Numbered from the stretch's first letter, positions 44,984-55,067 are shown. The stretch: 64,000 bases of DNA from Caryophanales bacterium (GCA_029240105.1 JARBTR010000007.1:41604-105603), one strand, 5' to 3'. Notes: generated from the letters alone by a model not told the origin. Program-made: numbers and translations.

Positions 44984-47113
44984 TTATTCTGTTGCTTTGC
45001 GAACCTTTCGAACACCCGGTAACCACCAGTTCCATTCACCGAGTAATCTCATTAGAGATGGAACAAGAATTATTCGAATCAAAGTTGCATCTATAAAGAT
45101 AGAGAGTGCAACACCAACACCAATTTGTTTTACAGGCATAATATCTGTAAAAGCAAATGCACCTGTTACAGCAATCATAATAGCTGCTGCTGACGTGATG
45201 ATCTTACTTGTTGATGTTAAACCTTTTAAAGTCGCATAATCATTATCACCCGATTCGACATAGATTTCATGAATTCGAGAGATTAAGAAAACCTCATAGT
45301 CCATGCTCAGTCCAAAAACAATCGAGAATGCAAAAATTGGAATCATTAAGGCGATAGGTGAGGCTGTAACACCAAAATGGCCTCCTTGGAAAATCCAAAC
45401 GATAATACCGAATGCTGAACTTAGAGACAGGATGTTCATGAAAACTGCTTTAATCGGAATTGCTATTGAACGGAAAGCAACTAGTAAAATTATAAACGTA
45501 CTTATCAGGATGAATGCAGCACCGTATGGTGCTTTGGCCCAGATTTCATCAAATATTTCCTGATGGAACTTTGCTGAACCACCAACTTTGTAGCCACCGT
45601 ATTTTTTTTCAAAGTTTCTTACCCAATCTTTCGAAGCTTTATCTGAGTCTGTTGCCTTTAAAGTAACTTGAATAAATGTTTTTTGTCCTTTTACAAATCG
45701 TTTTAATAGTGGATCAAGCATCATTTTCTGTTCGGGAATTTGTAACGCTTGAGCAAATATTGTTGAATTTGGTATTTGAGAATATGAATAAATGGAATCT
45801 ACATGATCGACTAATTTATCCTTACTTAGGTCATTTATAAATCCTTCTAAGTAAGTAAGTGATTCAGGATGTGTAACATCTTCCTTTGTGGTAATAACAA
45901 TTGGAACTTGTGTACTATTAGGACTAATAAAGTTTTCCTCAAATTTTTCAAATGCAATTCTAGCTTTACTCGTTTCAGGTAAGGCAGTTGCACTTGGTAT
46001 TTCCAAATTAATATCTTTAATTGGGATAATTCCAATGCCTAAGATTACAAAAGTGATTAAAGCCATTGAAATTGGCTTTTTCATAACAAATGAAGCAAAA
46101 CGATGCCAAAATGTTTTTTCTTCATCTTCTTCCACTTGTTTAAAGAAGGACCATTTATTTATGTTTTTACCAAGAACTCCGAGCAAGGCTGGAAGGAAAG
46201 TAATTGCTAAAATAACAGAAACAATTACAACTACAATTCCACTAATCGCAACACTTCTAAATATATCAATATCTATAAAAAGCATTCCCGACATGCCTAG
46301 TGCAACACATGAGCCAGAGAAAATGATTGCACGTCCTGCAGTTTTTGTTGTAATGGAAACAGCTTCAGAAATTGAGTTGTTTTTCAACTCATCACGGAAA
46401 CGATGAATGATTAATAGGGCAAAATCAATACTTAAAGCTAGACCAATCATTGGTGTGACATTTAAAACAAATACTGAAAGATCCATATTTAATCCTAAGA
46501 AGTAACAAACACCCATTGCTGAAAGCACAGAAATTGCTCCTGAAATAAGTGGGATTAATCCAGCGGCAACACCACCGAAGGCAAGCAAAAGAACAACTAG
46601 AGCAACTGGAAGTCCTATCATTTCAGCAGTTTTTAAATCAGATTGTGAAGATTGATTCATCTCTTCTTCTAAAACCGCTCCACCTGTCAAATTTGTCTCA
46701 AATGCTGTAAAAGGGATAAATGTCTTCTCTAAATTGTGAATGTTATCCGATGGTTCAGTCTTATTCTCAAATGAAACAAGAGCATATGCAATTTTAGATT
46801 TCATTTGGTTAGGATTTGTTAGAGGAGATAGAACTTCTGTAATACCTTTGACTTTTTTTATTCTTTCTAAAGAATTATCAATGTATTGATGAAATTCATC
46901 CTGGGTACCATTTTTTTCATTTGTAAAAACAATAATGTATGGACTTGAAGAATGTCCAAATTCTTTTTCTAGAATCTCATTTGTTTCAGAGAAAGATCCC
47001 TCCATTTCAAAGCCGTTTCCGTGTAAAACTTCAGGAAGTCTCATTCCAAATACAGCTAAAAAAAAGGTAAGGATAATCGTCATTACTACTATTTTTTTTC
47101 TATTTTCATACAT
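44984..47113 (-). CDS. MMPL/RND family exporter
   Basis: About 709 residues with roughly twelve membrane helices in two repeated halves, each with a large external loop after the first helix, as in MmpL proteins. The proton-relay type motifs are GLALSIDFALLIIHRFRDEL in the first half and FGLSMDYEVFLISRIHE in the second. Substrates of relatives are lipids or drugs; none can be inferred here. The frame extends upstream to 47167, but GGAGGCAAAT lies before the ATG at 47113 (MYENRKK). It is monocistronic with terminators on each side. Confidence 0.93.
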   Translation of the reverse strand: MYENRKKIVVMTIILTFFLAVFGMRLPEVLHGNGFEMEGSFSETNEILEKEFGHSSSPYIIVFTNEKNGTQDEFHQYIDNSLERIKKVKGITEVLSPLTNPNQMKSKIAYALVSFENKTEPSDNIHNLEKTFIPFTAFETNLTGGAVLEEEMNQSSQSDLKTAEMIGLPVALVVLLLAFGGVAAGLIPLISGAISVLSAMGVCYFLGLNMDLSVFVLNVTPMIGLALSIDFALLIIHRFRDELKNNSISEAVSITTKTAGRAIIFSGSCVALGMSGMLFIDIDIFRSVAISGIVVVIVSVILAITFLPALLGVLGKNINKWSFFKQVEEDEEKTFWHRFASFVMKKPISMALITFVILGIGIIPIKDINLEIPSATALPETSKARIAFEKFEENFISPNSTQVPIVITTKEDVTHPESLTYLEGFINDLSKDKLVDHVDSIYSYSQIPNSTIFAQALQIPEQKMMLDPLLKRFVKGQKTFIQVTLKATDSDKASKDWVRNFEKKYGGYKVGGSAKFHQEIFDEIWAKAPYGAAFILISTFIILLVAFRSIAIPIKAVFMNILSLSSAFGIIVWIFQGGHFGVTASPIALMIPIFAFSIVFGLSMDYEVFLISRIHEIYVESGDNDYATLKGLTSTSKIITSAAAIMIAVTGAFAFTDIMPVKQIGVGVALSIFIDATLIRIILVPSLMRLLGEWNWWLPGVRKVRKATE

Positions 47114-47213
47114 ACATTTGCCTCCAAAAATAACTGGTAAAAAGATTTCTTCATTATAACACTTCAAACATATTTGAGAAATAAACTTGTGTTAACATGA
47201 GTATTTTAAAATG

Positions 47214-47283
47214 AAAAAAGCTATTCCAATTATAATCGACTCTTTGTTGACTTTTACAAAGGCCAATTTGGTTGGAATAGCTA
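47214..47283 (-). terminator. Rho-independent terminator of the glucosaminidase gene
   Basis: Minus strand: AGCTATTCCAA (47272-47282) pairs with TTGGAATAGCT (47219-47229), followed by a run of T residues; about 40 bases lie in between. Confidence 0.75.
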
Positions 47284-47317
47284 TTATGAAATTGTTTTTA
47301 TTTATTTATGTTTTAAG

Positions 47318-49387
47318 CTAGTTTCTAAATGGCTTTACAAAATCACTATTGTCAGTAACTGTGTAACTGTTGCCGATTATATCTTTTAGAATCATTGAAC
47401 TTAAAGTGCTAGCTGCAATGTCTTGTTCATAATAAATAAATTGAGTTTGACTATAACTTACGACTTTTCTGACAAGATTATTAATCACAAATTTAGGCGA
47501 GTTTGAGTAGCCATAGAAGTAATACTCTTTATTATTGTATAGAACTTTTATGTCATTATCATTATACTTGCACAGAATTCGGAAAACAGTTCCTGCAGGA
47601 AGTATTACAGTATTTGTAGCAGTATCTCTTGTAGTGCTTAGAGTTATATTTTGACCAGTTAAAACAGTGCCCGTAATGTTTATAGCTGAAAAATCATCGC
47701 TATAATCAGGAATTGTAATCTTTGAAGGTTCAACTGGTATTGTTGATGGTGATACGTTCGCAAACTCTGAAGCAACAAAAGCATGAATTTTATTCGCGTG
47801 AACCGCTATTTTTGCTCCCCAAGTTTCATCACTTGCATATTTGACATTCATTCCACTTGTTTTATCCCCAAGATAGGCTCCATTGAAATAAGCTCCACCA
47901 GAAGTCAAATAATCCCTTTTTAATTTTTCTGCTTGGAATTCAATTGCTTGCCCAACAGATGTAAAACGATATGCATAATCATAGGCTTGTCTGTCATATG
48001 CAGCTTGTGAGAATACATTAAACTTTGACATTGCTAAGCCACTAGTACCGAATCCGCTTTCATGAATAGCCATTGCAGCAAGTAATGTGGCATTAACTCC
48101 TGAACGATTTGCAACGTCAATGATATTTTGACCTTGATCATGTAAAGCTCCAACTTTCCCATTTAGAGTTTCGTAACTTCTAATATAACTATTAATTTCT
48201 GCTGCAGTAACAGTAGAAGGAGTTCTAAAGTTTAAAGTTAAATAAGGTAACTCGATTGCTTGTACATTAGATATTTTTAAATAAGATTCAATACCATTTC
48301 GTCTAACTTTTACCCAATTGCTATCAACAGGAGTAACTTTTAACAAATCACCAACAGAAACTCGCAAAACAACTGTTCCGGTTTCAGCTGGAGTTGGCCA
48401 AGTACTAGCACCTGTTTTCACCTGAACCCAATAGTCTGCTGGTGTTGGATTAGGTGCAGGAGACGGTGCAGGTGTTGGATCCACTGGTGCTGGAGTAGGT
48501 GTAGGTGCCGGTGTAGGCGCTGGCGTTGGACTTATAACTCCAGTATAAATTTTATAAACATAACCTGTTTTTCCATTATAAGTCGTTTTTAACCATTCTG
48601 AATTGTGGTCCGTTACAGTAATGACTGTGTTAAACAAAATTCTCGACACAATTTTGGATTTTGTACTAGCTGACTCACGTAGATTTAATGAAGTTGCAGT
48701 AATCTTGACTTGATAACTACTCACAACTGGTGTCGGTGTTGGCGTCGGCGTCGGCGTTGGCGTTGGTGTCGGCGTTGGCGTTGGCGTTGGCGTTGGCGTT
48801 GGAGTACTCTGAGATTGAGTTCTTATAGCACTTGTATAATCTTTTGATATATACCCAATTTTTCCATTGTATAAAATCTGATGCCAATTCCCAACTTGTC
48901 CATTTACATTTACAACAGAATTAGCTTTTAAGGAGCCAATTTTACTATAGGAGACACTTGGGCCTGATCGCACATTCAAACTGGTTGCTGTTATGGTTAC
49001 TTGTCCAGAAGTTCCAGATATAGTAGCAGAAGAACTAGTTGAAGATCCTGTATTTGGAGTACTTGTAGAAATTTTTGATAGATATGTCTTTGATAGATAG
49101 CCAATCTTATTATTATATGTCGCTTTTGCCCAACTAGAGTTATAGTCTTCGACTGTTAATATTGTATTTTTTGGTATCCATTGAATTAAAGTGCCAGATG
49201 TACTAGCTGTTTTGCGATGAGCTAGGTTAGAAGCCGTAACTTTAGCTGAATATGAAGCAGCTTTAGAAATAGTAGGTAGTAAGCTTAGCACTAGAAATGT
49301 AACTATCAAAAATGACGAATATCTTTTAATGCGTCTCATTTTTCTAGTTCTCATCCGAATCATCATTCTACTCATTGTTGTAGCCAT
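47318..49387 (-). CDS. secreted SH3b-domain N-acetylglucosaminidase
   Basis: A 689-residue wall hydrolase. A basic N-terminus and signal peptide end near SKAAS (43). SH3b domains at about 44-105 and 128-188 are followed by a Thr-Pro linker (about 194-220), a third SH3b (223-285), a Pro/Ala/Thr linker, a fourth SH3b-like domain, then a glucosaminidase domain (about 400-550) with the catalytic Glu in LLAAMAIHESGFGTSG. A roughly 120-residue C-terminal extension has no named domain. The protein would cleave glycan strands at the surface; the SH3b domains bind peptidoglycan. GGGGGAGA precedes the ATG. The repeat linker is encoded by a hexanucleotide microsatellite. Confidence 0.92.
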   Translation of the reverse strand: MATTMSRMMIRMRTRKMRRIKRYSSFLIVTFLVLSLLPTISKAASYSAKVTASNLAHRKTASTSGTLIQWIPKNTILTVEDYNSSWAKATYNNKIGYLSKTYLSKISTSTPNTGSSTSSSATISGTSGQVTITATSLNVRSGPSVSYSKIGSLKANSVVNVNGQVGNWHQILYNGKIGYISKDYTSAIRTQSQSTPTPTPTPTPTPTPTPTPTPTPTPTPVVSSYQVKITATSLNLRESASTKSKIVSRILFNTVITVTDHNSEWLKTTYNGKTGYVYKIYTGVISPTPAPTPAPTPTPAPVDPTPAPSPAPNPTPADYWVQVKTGASTWPTPAETGTVVLRVSVGDLLKVTPVDSNWVKVRRNGIESYLKISNVQAIELPYLTLNFRTPSTVTAAEINSYIRSYETLNGKVGALHDQGQNIIDVANRSGVNATLLAAMAIHESGFGTSGLAMSKFNVFSQAAYDRQAYDYAYRFTSVGQAIEFQAEKLKRDYLTSGGAYFNGAYLGDKTSGMNVKYASDETWGAKIAVHANKIHAFVASEFANVSPSTIPVEPSKITIPDYSDDFSAINITGTVLTGQNITLSTTRDTATNTVILPAGTVFRILCKYNDNDIKVLYNNKEYYFYGYSNSPKFVINNLVRKVVSYSQTQFIYYEQDIAASTLSSMILKDIIGNSYTVTDNSDFVKPFRN
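48728..48804. repeat. hexanucleotide microsatellite in the Thr-Pro linker
   Basis: About 13 tandem copies of GGCGTT/GGTGTC-type hexamers (plus-strand reading) encode (Thr-Pro)n in the glucosaminidase on the minus strand. Because the unit is 6 bases, copy-number change alters linker length without breaking the frame. A less regular Pro/Ala/Thr linker lies at about 48445-48530. Confidence 0.9.
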
Positions 49388-49724
49388 TCCATCTCCCCCT
49401 AAATATAGTAAAGTAATTCCAAAAATTTCAAAAAAACCAATAAAACAAGAAAATTAAACAAAATTTTCAGACAAATATCTCTTTTATTATACATTTCTAG
49501 CACTCTAAAAACAACCAAATATCAATGTTTTTGTAGATTGCAAATTAAAAATATTTCCATAAATGTAAAATTTATAGAAACCTAGTGTGGTTATTAAAAT
49601 TTATAAGTAAATATAGTGTGTTGATTGTGTGTTCATTTTTATTGAGTTTAAAATTTGTTTCACATTTTTGTGGAATGGGTATAAAATAGATTGGTGATTT
49701 AGGTTAAAGGAAAGGGTGAGAAGC
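49388..49724. other. divergent promoter region
   Basis: 337 bases between the divergent glucosaminidase and corA starts, very AT-rich. The corA side contains the promoter candidate given separately. No open frame worth noting. Confidence 0.5.
49657..49682 (+). promoter_or_regulatory. putative sigma-B type promoter of corA
   Basis: GTTTCA (49657-49662) and GGGTAT (49677-49682) with a 14-base spacer match the general-stress sigma-B consensus (GTTTAA…GGGWAW). The same -10 area (TATAAAAT) could also serve sigma-A. Confidence 0.4.
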
Positions 49725-50675
49725 ATGTTATCTATTTACAATTTGGATGATAAAAATAAGATTGTAAAAACAGATCATTTTGTGAAAGGTTGTTGGGTTA
49801 ACATGATTGCCCCGACCCCAAAAGAAATAAACCAGATTGCGGATCAGCTTGATATCGATATTGATTTCTTAAAAGACTCATTAGATGATGAAGAAAGATC
49901 GCGTGTCGAGAAAGAAGATGATCATGTCTTTATCTTGGTTGACTTTCCTTATTTAACTGCCGATGACTCTGGTTTTGCAATGTATGAAACGATGCCAATT
50001 GGTATTGTCATAACGGAGCAATGTGTTGTTACGATTTCATTAATGGAATGTGCGTTCTTATCTGATTTTATTAATAATAAAATGAAGGGTGTCGAGCCAT
50101 TCAAGAAAACACGATTTGCATTGCAAATTTTGTTCTCGATTTCGAATTATTACCTACGTTATCTGAAACAAATTAACCGTCGTCAAAACGAGGTTGAAAA
50201 AGAATTGCATAAAACTATGAGAAACAAAGAGTTGTACACATTAATGGCTCTTGAAAAATCTTTGGTCTACTTTACAACTTCTCTGAAGTCTAATAAGATT
50301 GTTCTCCAGAAATTACTTCGGATGAACTTTTTGAAAATGTACGAAGAAGACAAGGATTTACTTGAAGATGTAATCATTGATAATACACAGGCGATCGAGA
50401 TGGTTGAAACCTACTCGTCAATCTTGAGTAATACGATGGATGCTTTTTCTTCAGTAATTTCTAACAACTTAAACATCGTGATGAAATTTCTAGCTTCAGT
50501 TACAATAATCATGACAATACCGAATATAGTAGCTGGTTTCTTCGGGATGAACTACCCACTTCCATTTGGTGGAGATAAAAATCCATGGGGTTTCTTGATC
50601 GCAATGGGTATTGCATTTGTATTATCTGCAGTTGCTGCTACCGTTTTCTGGAAAAAGAACTTTTTTAAAGATTAA
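49725..50675 (+). CDS. CorA family divalent cation transporter
   Basis: 316 residues: a long cytosolic N-terminal domain with acidic and helical segments, then two C-terminal membrane helices. The pore signature GMN is present in VAGFFGMNYPLPFG. The loop between the helices is GMNYPLPFGGDKNP, acidic and short as in Mg2+/Co2+ transporters. AAAGGAAAGGG is placed for the ATG at 49725; a GTG 9 bases upstream lies too close to it. The likely substrate is Mg2+, but relatives also move Ni2+, Co2+ or Zn2+. Confidence 0.94.
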   Translation: MLSIYNLDDKNKIVKTDHFVKGCWVNMIAPTPKEINQIADQLDIDIDFLKDSLDDEERSRVEKEDDHVFILVDFPYLTADDSGFAMYETMPIGIVITEQCVVTISLMECAFLSDFINNKMKGVEPFKKTRFALQILFSISNYYLRYLKQINRRQNEVEKELHKTMRNKELYTLMALEKSLVYFTTSLKSNKIVLQKLLRMNFLKMYEEDKDLLEDVIIDNTQAIEMVETYSSILSNTMDAFSSVISNNLNIVMKFLASVTIIMTIPNIVAGFFGMNYPLPFGGDKNPWGFLIAMGIAFVLSAVAATVFWKKNFFKD

Positions 50676-50698
50676 TAAATTGAAAAATATTTGTATTT

Positions 50699-50726
50699 GA
50701 CTCTGTGAAAGCAGAGTCTTTTTTTT
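50699..50726 (+). terminator. Rho-independent terminator of corA
   Basis: GACTCTG / CAGAGTC stem around TGAAAG followed by eight T residues. Confidence 0.9.
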
Positions 50727-50901
50727 GTTTGGTACATGATTTCAGCAAACTTCATAAATTCTTAAGAATTTACAAAACAGGAAATTAAGATTTGTTGGTT
50801 AGAATTGCAATGTAAAACAAGAAATTTTTTGGATGATTGCTTGTTTTTCTCGTGAAAGGGTGTGACTATATTAAAAGAAAACAGTACCAGGGTGGTCAGT
50901 T

Positions 50902-51588
50902 ATGAAAATTTTAATTTGTGATGATGATTACGAAATAGTAGAGGCAATCGAAATCTACTTAAAATCTGAAGGATACACAACTTACAAAGCCTATAATGGT
51001 TTGGAAGCATTGGAGGAAGTTACAAAGAACAAGCCACAACTTATTATTATGGATATTATGATGCCGAAAATGGATGGAATAACAGCCATGCTCAAAATTC
51101 GCCACGAACAGAACATACCGATCATACTTTTATCTGCTAAATCAGAGGATACGGATAAAATCATTGGGCTTCAAATGGGTGCAGATGATTATATAACCAA
51201 ACCATTTAACCCGCTCGAACTACTAGCAAGGGTTAAATCTCAACTAAGACGATACACGGAACTTGGCGGAACAAAGGTAAATAAATCAATCTATAAAACA
51301 GGTGGACTCATTGTTGATGACCTAACAAAAACGGTTTCTGTTGATGGGGAAGAAGTGAAACTTACCCCAGTTCAATACAAAATTTTATTACTCCTAATTC
51401 AAAATCTTGGTCGGGTATTTTCAATAGATGAACTTTACGAAAAAGTTTGGAATGAGATGGCTTACAATTCAGATAACACAGTCGCTGTACATATTCGAAA
51501 CATACGAGAAAAAATTGAAATCAATCCAAAAGATCCAAAATATTTAAAGGTGGTATGGGGAATTGGATATAAAATCGAAAAAATATAA
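50902..51588 (+). CDS. OmpR-family response regulator
   Basis: 228 residues: a receiver domain with the acidic pocket in ICDDDYE, the phospho-acceptor Asp in IIMDIMMPKMDG, the conserved Thr/Ser in ILLSAKS and Lys in YITKPFNP; then a winged-helix DNA-binding domain (KLTPVQYKILLLLIQNLGRVFS…HIRNIREKIE…VWGIGYKI). It resembles VanR-type regulators. The next gene, a histidine kinase, overlaps it by 26 bases. TATGAAA follows a GGGTGG-like site. Confidence 0.95.
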   Translation: MKILICDDDYEIVEAIEIYLKSEGYTTYKAYNGLEALEEVTKNKPQLIIMDIMMPKMDGITAMLKIRHEQNIPIILLSAKSEDTDKIIGLQMGADDYITKPFNPLELLARVKSQLRRYTELGGTKVNKSIYKTGGLIVDDLTKTVSVDGEEVKLTPVQYKILLLLIQNLGRVFSIDELYEKVWNEMAYNSDNTVAVHIRNIREKIEINPKDPKYLKVVWGIGYKIEKI

Positions 51589-53575
51589 TCCCTTATTAAA
51601 GGGTTTAGCTATTACATCAGTCATTGTATTTGGCTGTTTACTTTTGTTTTTAATTATTGGAAATATTGACGGCTTAACTCGGCTGCAAGATATTCGTGAT
51701 TTAAATGAAAAGGATTATACTAAAACTATTTCCTTTAATAATGAAAAGGGTAATATAAGTTATGAAATTCAAAACTTGTACTTTTTTGCTAATGATAAAA
51801 AAATAGAAGAAAAAATAAGGAATGAGATTCAAGAGATAAAAGAAAACGAATTCGAAGCAACTAAAGAAGAGTTAAAAAGTCAATTTTTGAATGAAGGTCA
51901 TTCGATTAGTGAACTCACAGAACAAAAACTATGGGAAGCATTTGAAGCACAAACAAAATTGAAATTTGATTCACTCTATAATAATAAATTCCAATCTTTC
52001 AAAGAATCAAACGAGTGGAGACTTCGATTTCTAGAAAATAACAAGAATATAGTTTATAGAATTGTGATTGATGGGAAACAAGTTTCAAATACAACAAAAA
52101 ACTTTAATCAAATTAAAAGTAATTATCGCTATTCAGAAATTATTGACCCATCTGAGTCAGAAATTTCCGATTCAGAAAAATCAATATTTGCATTTAAGAA
52201 TGAATACCTAGATAAAATGAGTGCGCAATTTGATAATCTCTCAAAAGAGTTAATCAAATGTATCTGTTACATTATGGTTATTTTAATAAGTATCTGCTAT
52301 TTGACATTTGCTGCTGGTAAAAAAGATAGCGATCCATCACGTATGAATCACTTATTCATCGATAAAATGTATAACGAAATTTCGTTTGGCTTTTTATTTT
52401 TATCAGGTTTCGCAATAGTAGCATGCTTTATTGGTATTTTTGAGAAAATATTAAGTAATTCCGTGATGGTTGTACTACTAAGTGGATCGATATCTCTCTT
52501 TATTGTTTTTTACTTAATACTTATTCGTCATTTTAAAAGTAGAACATTGTTTACTAATACTATTGTTTATAAAATTTTAAACAAAATTTTTCATGGTTTT
52601 AAAAAGGTCTATAATCTTGGAACCCCTCTAACAAAGGTGTTTTTCTTAATTGTTTTTCTAGGGATTTTAACAATGATACCATTTGTTGGTTTTATAACAG
52701 TACCGCTTATAATGTGGCTTGTGTATCGTCAAATGGACCATTTCATAAAGTTAAAAAATGGCATTCGTGAAATTCGTTTTGGCACGTATCATGCACCAAT
52801 TGAGATTGTTGGAGATGGAGAATTTGCTCAATTGGCTCAGGATGTAAATGCCATTGCAGCTGGACTTGGAGATGAAGTGGAACGACGAATGAAGAGTGAG
52901 AGATTAAAAACAGAACTAATCGTCAATGTCTCCCATGATATACGTACACCACTAACTTCACTCGTTACTTATGTTGACTTACTAAAGAAAGAACCAACTA
53001 ATAGCGTGGATGCACAGAAATATCTTGATGTAATCGAGCAAAAGACTGAAAGACTAAAAGTGTTGATAGATGATCTATTCGATGCTGCAAAAGCTTCAAG
53101 TGGAAACATCAATGTTAATTTTGAGAAAGTGGATGTTGGTTCACTACTAATTCAGGGTATGGCTGAATTAGATGAAAAAATTAATACTTCAACACTAGAC
53201 TTCAAAATTCAAGTTCCAGAAAACAAAGTTTATGTAAGAGCAGATGGAAAACTCCTATGGAGAGTTGTTGATAATTTGTTGTCAAATGTTTTGAAGTATT
53301 CATTAAGTAATTCTCGCGTATACATTCAACTGATTGATGAGCCTGATAGGGCCATAATCGAAATTAAAAATATATCCGCCGCTGAACTTAATATTGCAGA
53401 GGATGAAATAACTGAGAGATTCATAAGAGGAGACCAATCTCGTACTAGTGAGGGAAGTGGTTTAGGACTTGATATTGCGAAGTCATTAATGGCTTGTCAG
53501 AATGGTTCTCTAAACATTAAAATTGATGGAGACCTATTTAAAGCTTCTGTCAGCATTCCTAAATATGAAATGTAA
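51563..53575 (+). CDS. sensor histidine kinase
   Basis: About 670 residues. A first membrane helix (about 14-34) and a second near 225-245 bracket a roughly 190-residue, Lys/Glu-rich external domain; further helices follow near 275-320 and 360-385. The kinase core has the phospho-acceptor His in NVSHDIRTPLTSLVTYVDLL, the N-box DNLLSNVLKYS and the G2 box GSGLGLDIAKSL. The frame overlaps the response-regulator gene and the only start in range is a TTG at 51563, with GGGGAA just upstream. Translational coupling is likely. The signal is unknown; the VanS-like order suggests an envelope signal. Confidence 0.93.
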   Translation: MDIKSKKYNPLLKGLAITSVIVFGCLLLFLIIGNIDGLTRLQDIRDLNEKDYTKTISFNNEKGNISYEIQNLYFFANDKKIEEKIRNEIQEIKENEFEATKEELKSQFLNEGHSISELTEQKLWEAFEAQTKLKFDSLYNNKFQSFKESNEWRLRFLENNKNIVYRIVIDGKQVSNTTKNFNQIKSNYRYSEIIDPSESEISDSEKSIFAFKNEYLDKMSAQFDNLSKELIKCICYIMVILISICYLTFAAGKKDSDPSRMNHLFIDKMYNEISFGFLFLSGFAIVACFIGIFEKILSNSVMVVLLSGSISLFIVFYLILIRHFKSRTLFTNTIVYKILNKIFHGFKKVYNLGTPLTKVFFLIVFLGILTMIPFVGFITVPLIMWLVYRQMDHFIKLKNGIREIRFGTYHAPIEIVGDGEFAQLAQDVNAIAAGLGDEVERRMKSERLKTELIVNVSHDIRTPLTSLVTYVDLLKKEPTNSVDAQKYLDVIEQKTERLKVLIDDLFDAAKASSGNINVNFEKVDVGSLLIQGMAELDEKINTSTLDFKIQVPENKVYVRADGKLLWRVVDNLLSNVLKYSLSNSRVYIQLIDEPDRAIIEIKNISAAELNIAEDEITERFIRGDQSRTSEGSGLGLDIAKSLMACQNGSLNIKIDGDLFKASVSIPKYEM

Positions 53576-53609
53576 GTATAATTGGGTATCAATTCTATAA
53601 TTGGTTATC

Positions 53610-53678
53610 AAACATACTAAGATTAACGGCGCAGAACAACCGTCATCGTTCTACACGTTAAATCTTAGTATGTTTTTT
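53610..53678 (+). terminator. Rho-independent terminator of the two-component operon
   Basis: AACATACTAAGATTAACG pairs with CGTTAAATCTTAGTATGTT over about 17 bp, with an inner hairpin, followed by six T residues. Confidence 0.85.
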
Positions 53679-53803
53679 ATTTTAATACAATGAATTCGAT
53701 AAAAAATATTTCGTTTATCGAAATAATAAGGTTAAATTCAGACAATTTTGACAAAAGATGTGCTATGATATTTTCATGAAAAATCTTGGAAAACATTTGC
53801 TTC

Positions 53804-55024
53804 TTGAAAACATTTGATGAGAAATTACGAAATTATGCTGAACTTATTGTAAAGGTAGGTTTAGGGTTTCAACCGGGCCAAGTGATGTATATTCAAGGGA
53901 ATACTGAACAAGTTCCCTTCATGCGTCAAGCTATAAAAGTGGCGTATGAATGTGGAGCAAAAAATGTACATTATCTAATTCAAGACGATGAAATGATTAT
54001 TGACCGCTTTCTACATGCTACTGAAGAATCATTTAATGAATATCCAGTTTGGGATAAAATTCGTAGAGAAGATTTAATTGATCAAGATGCTGCTTTTTTA
54101 TTTTTAACTGGAGAAGACCCAGATTTACTAGCTTCTGCAGATCCAACTCGAATTGCAAACTTCCAGAAATCTGCTGGCACTGCAATGAAAAAATGGCGTG
54201 AAAATAATGATGCAAACAGCTGGGTAATAGCTGCAGTACCTACAGTTGCTTGGGCAAACCTCGTTTTTCCAGGTGAAGAAGATAACTTAAATAAGCTTTG
54301 GGAAGCGGTGTTTAGTGCAACACGAGTGAATGAAGAGGATCCAGTTCATGCATGGAAAAAACATGTTGAAAACCTAGGTTCAAAATCTGAATATCTAACG
54401 AAGAAAAAATATAAGAAGTTGCACTATCGTGCTGAAGGAACAGACTTAACTGTCGAGCTACATCCATTACATGAATGGCATAGTGGAGCTAGTAGCAACA
54501 GACATAACATTCCATTCGTTGCAAATATGCCTACAGAAGAAGTTTTCACAACTCCTTTCCGTAACGGTGTAAATGGCTATTGTACAAGCAAAAAACCGCT
54601 GAGCTATGCAGGAAATTTAATCGATAATTTTAAAATGACCTTTGTAGATGGACGAATTGTAGAAGTAACTGCTGAAAAAGGGGAAGAAGTCCTAAAAAAT
54701 CTTGTTGAGACGGATGAAGGATCACATTATTTAGGTGAAGTAGCTTTGGTACCATTTAATTCCCCAATTAGTAACACAAATGTTCTATTTTTAAATACAT
54801 TATTTGATGAAAATGCGGCTAATCATTTGGCGTTAGGTTTTGGATTCCCGGATTGTCTAACAGGTGGAACTAAAATGACACCAGAGGAAAAAGCAGAAGT
54901 AGGAATCAACACAAGTATCACTCATGTGGACTTTATGATTGGCTGTTCAGATATGGATATTGATGGGGAACTGCTGGATGGTACAATTGAACCTATTTTC
55001 AGAAATGGAAACTGGGCATTTTAA
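53804..55024 (+). CDS. M29 family aminopeptidase (AmpS/PepS type), copy 1
   Basis: A roughly 406-residue metallo-aminopeptidase of clan M29. The N-terminal blocks are GFQPGQVMYIQGN and VGLG; the C-terminal part has EEVFTTPFRNGVNGYC, EKGEEVLKNLVETDEGSHYLGEVALVPF and the metal-ligand block SITHVDFMIGCSDMDIDG. The frame opens at a TTG at 53786, but comparison with the paralogue at 55190 (MKTFEEKL) points to the TTG at 53804 (MKTFDEKL). It removes N-terminal residues from peptides in the cytosol. It is followed by a terminator and then by a second copy, so the pair is a tandem duplication. Confidence 0.92.
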   Translation: MKTFDEKLRNYAELIVKVGLGFQPGQVMYIQGNTEQVPFMRQAIKVAYECGAKNVHYLIQDDEMIIDRFLHATEESFNEYPVWDKIRREDLIDQDAAFLFLTGEDPDLLASADPTRIANFQKSAGTAMKKWRENNDANSWVIAAVPTVAWANLVFPGEEDNLNKLWEAVFSATRVNEEDPVHAWKKHVENLGSKSEYLTKKKYKKLHYRAEGTDLTVELHPLHEWHSGASSNRHNIPFVANMPTEEVFTTPFRNGVNGYCTSKKPLSYAGNLIDNFKMTFVDGRIVEVTAEKGEEVLKNLVETDEGSHYLGEVALVPFNSPISNTNVLFLNTLFDENAANHLALGFGFPDCLTGGTKMTPEEKAEVGINTSITHVDFMIGCSDMDIDGELLDGTIEPIFRNGNWAF

Positions 55025-55067
55025 TTTAATCGTATCTATAATTACAGTTTTATAAAAATTTCAATTG

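Noticed and set aside
48728..48804. CRISPR array or satellite DNA
   Set aside because: The hexamers are in frame within a coding gene and give a Thr-Pro linker; there are no spacers.
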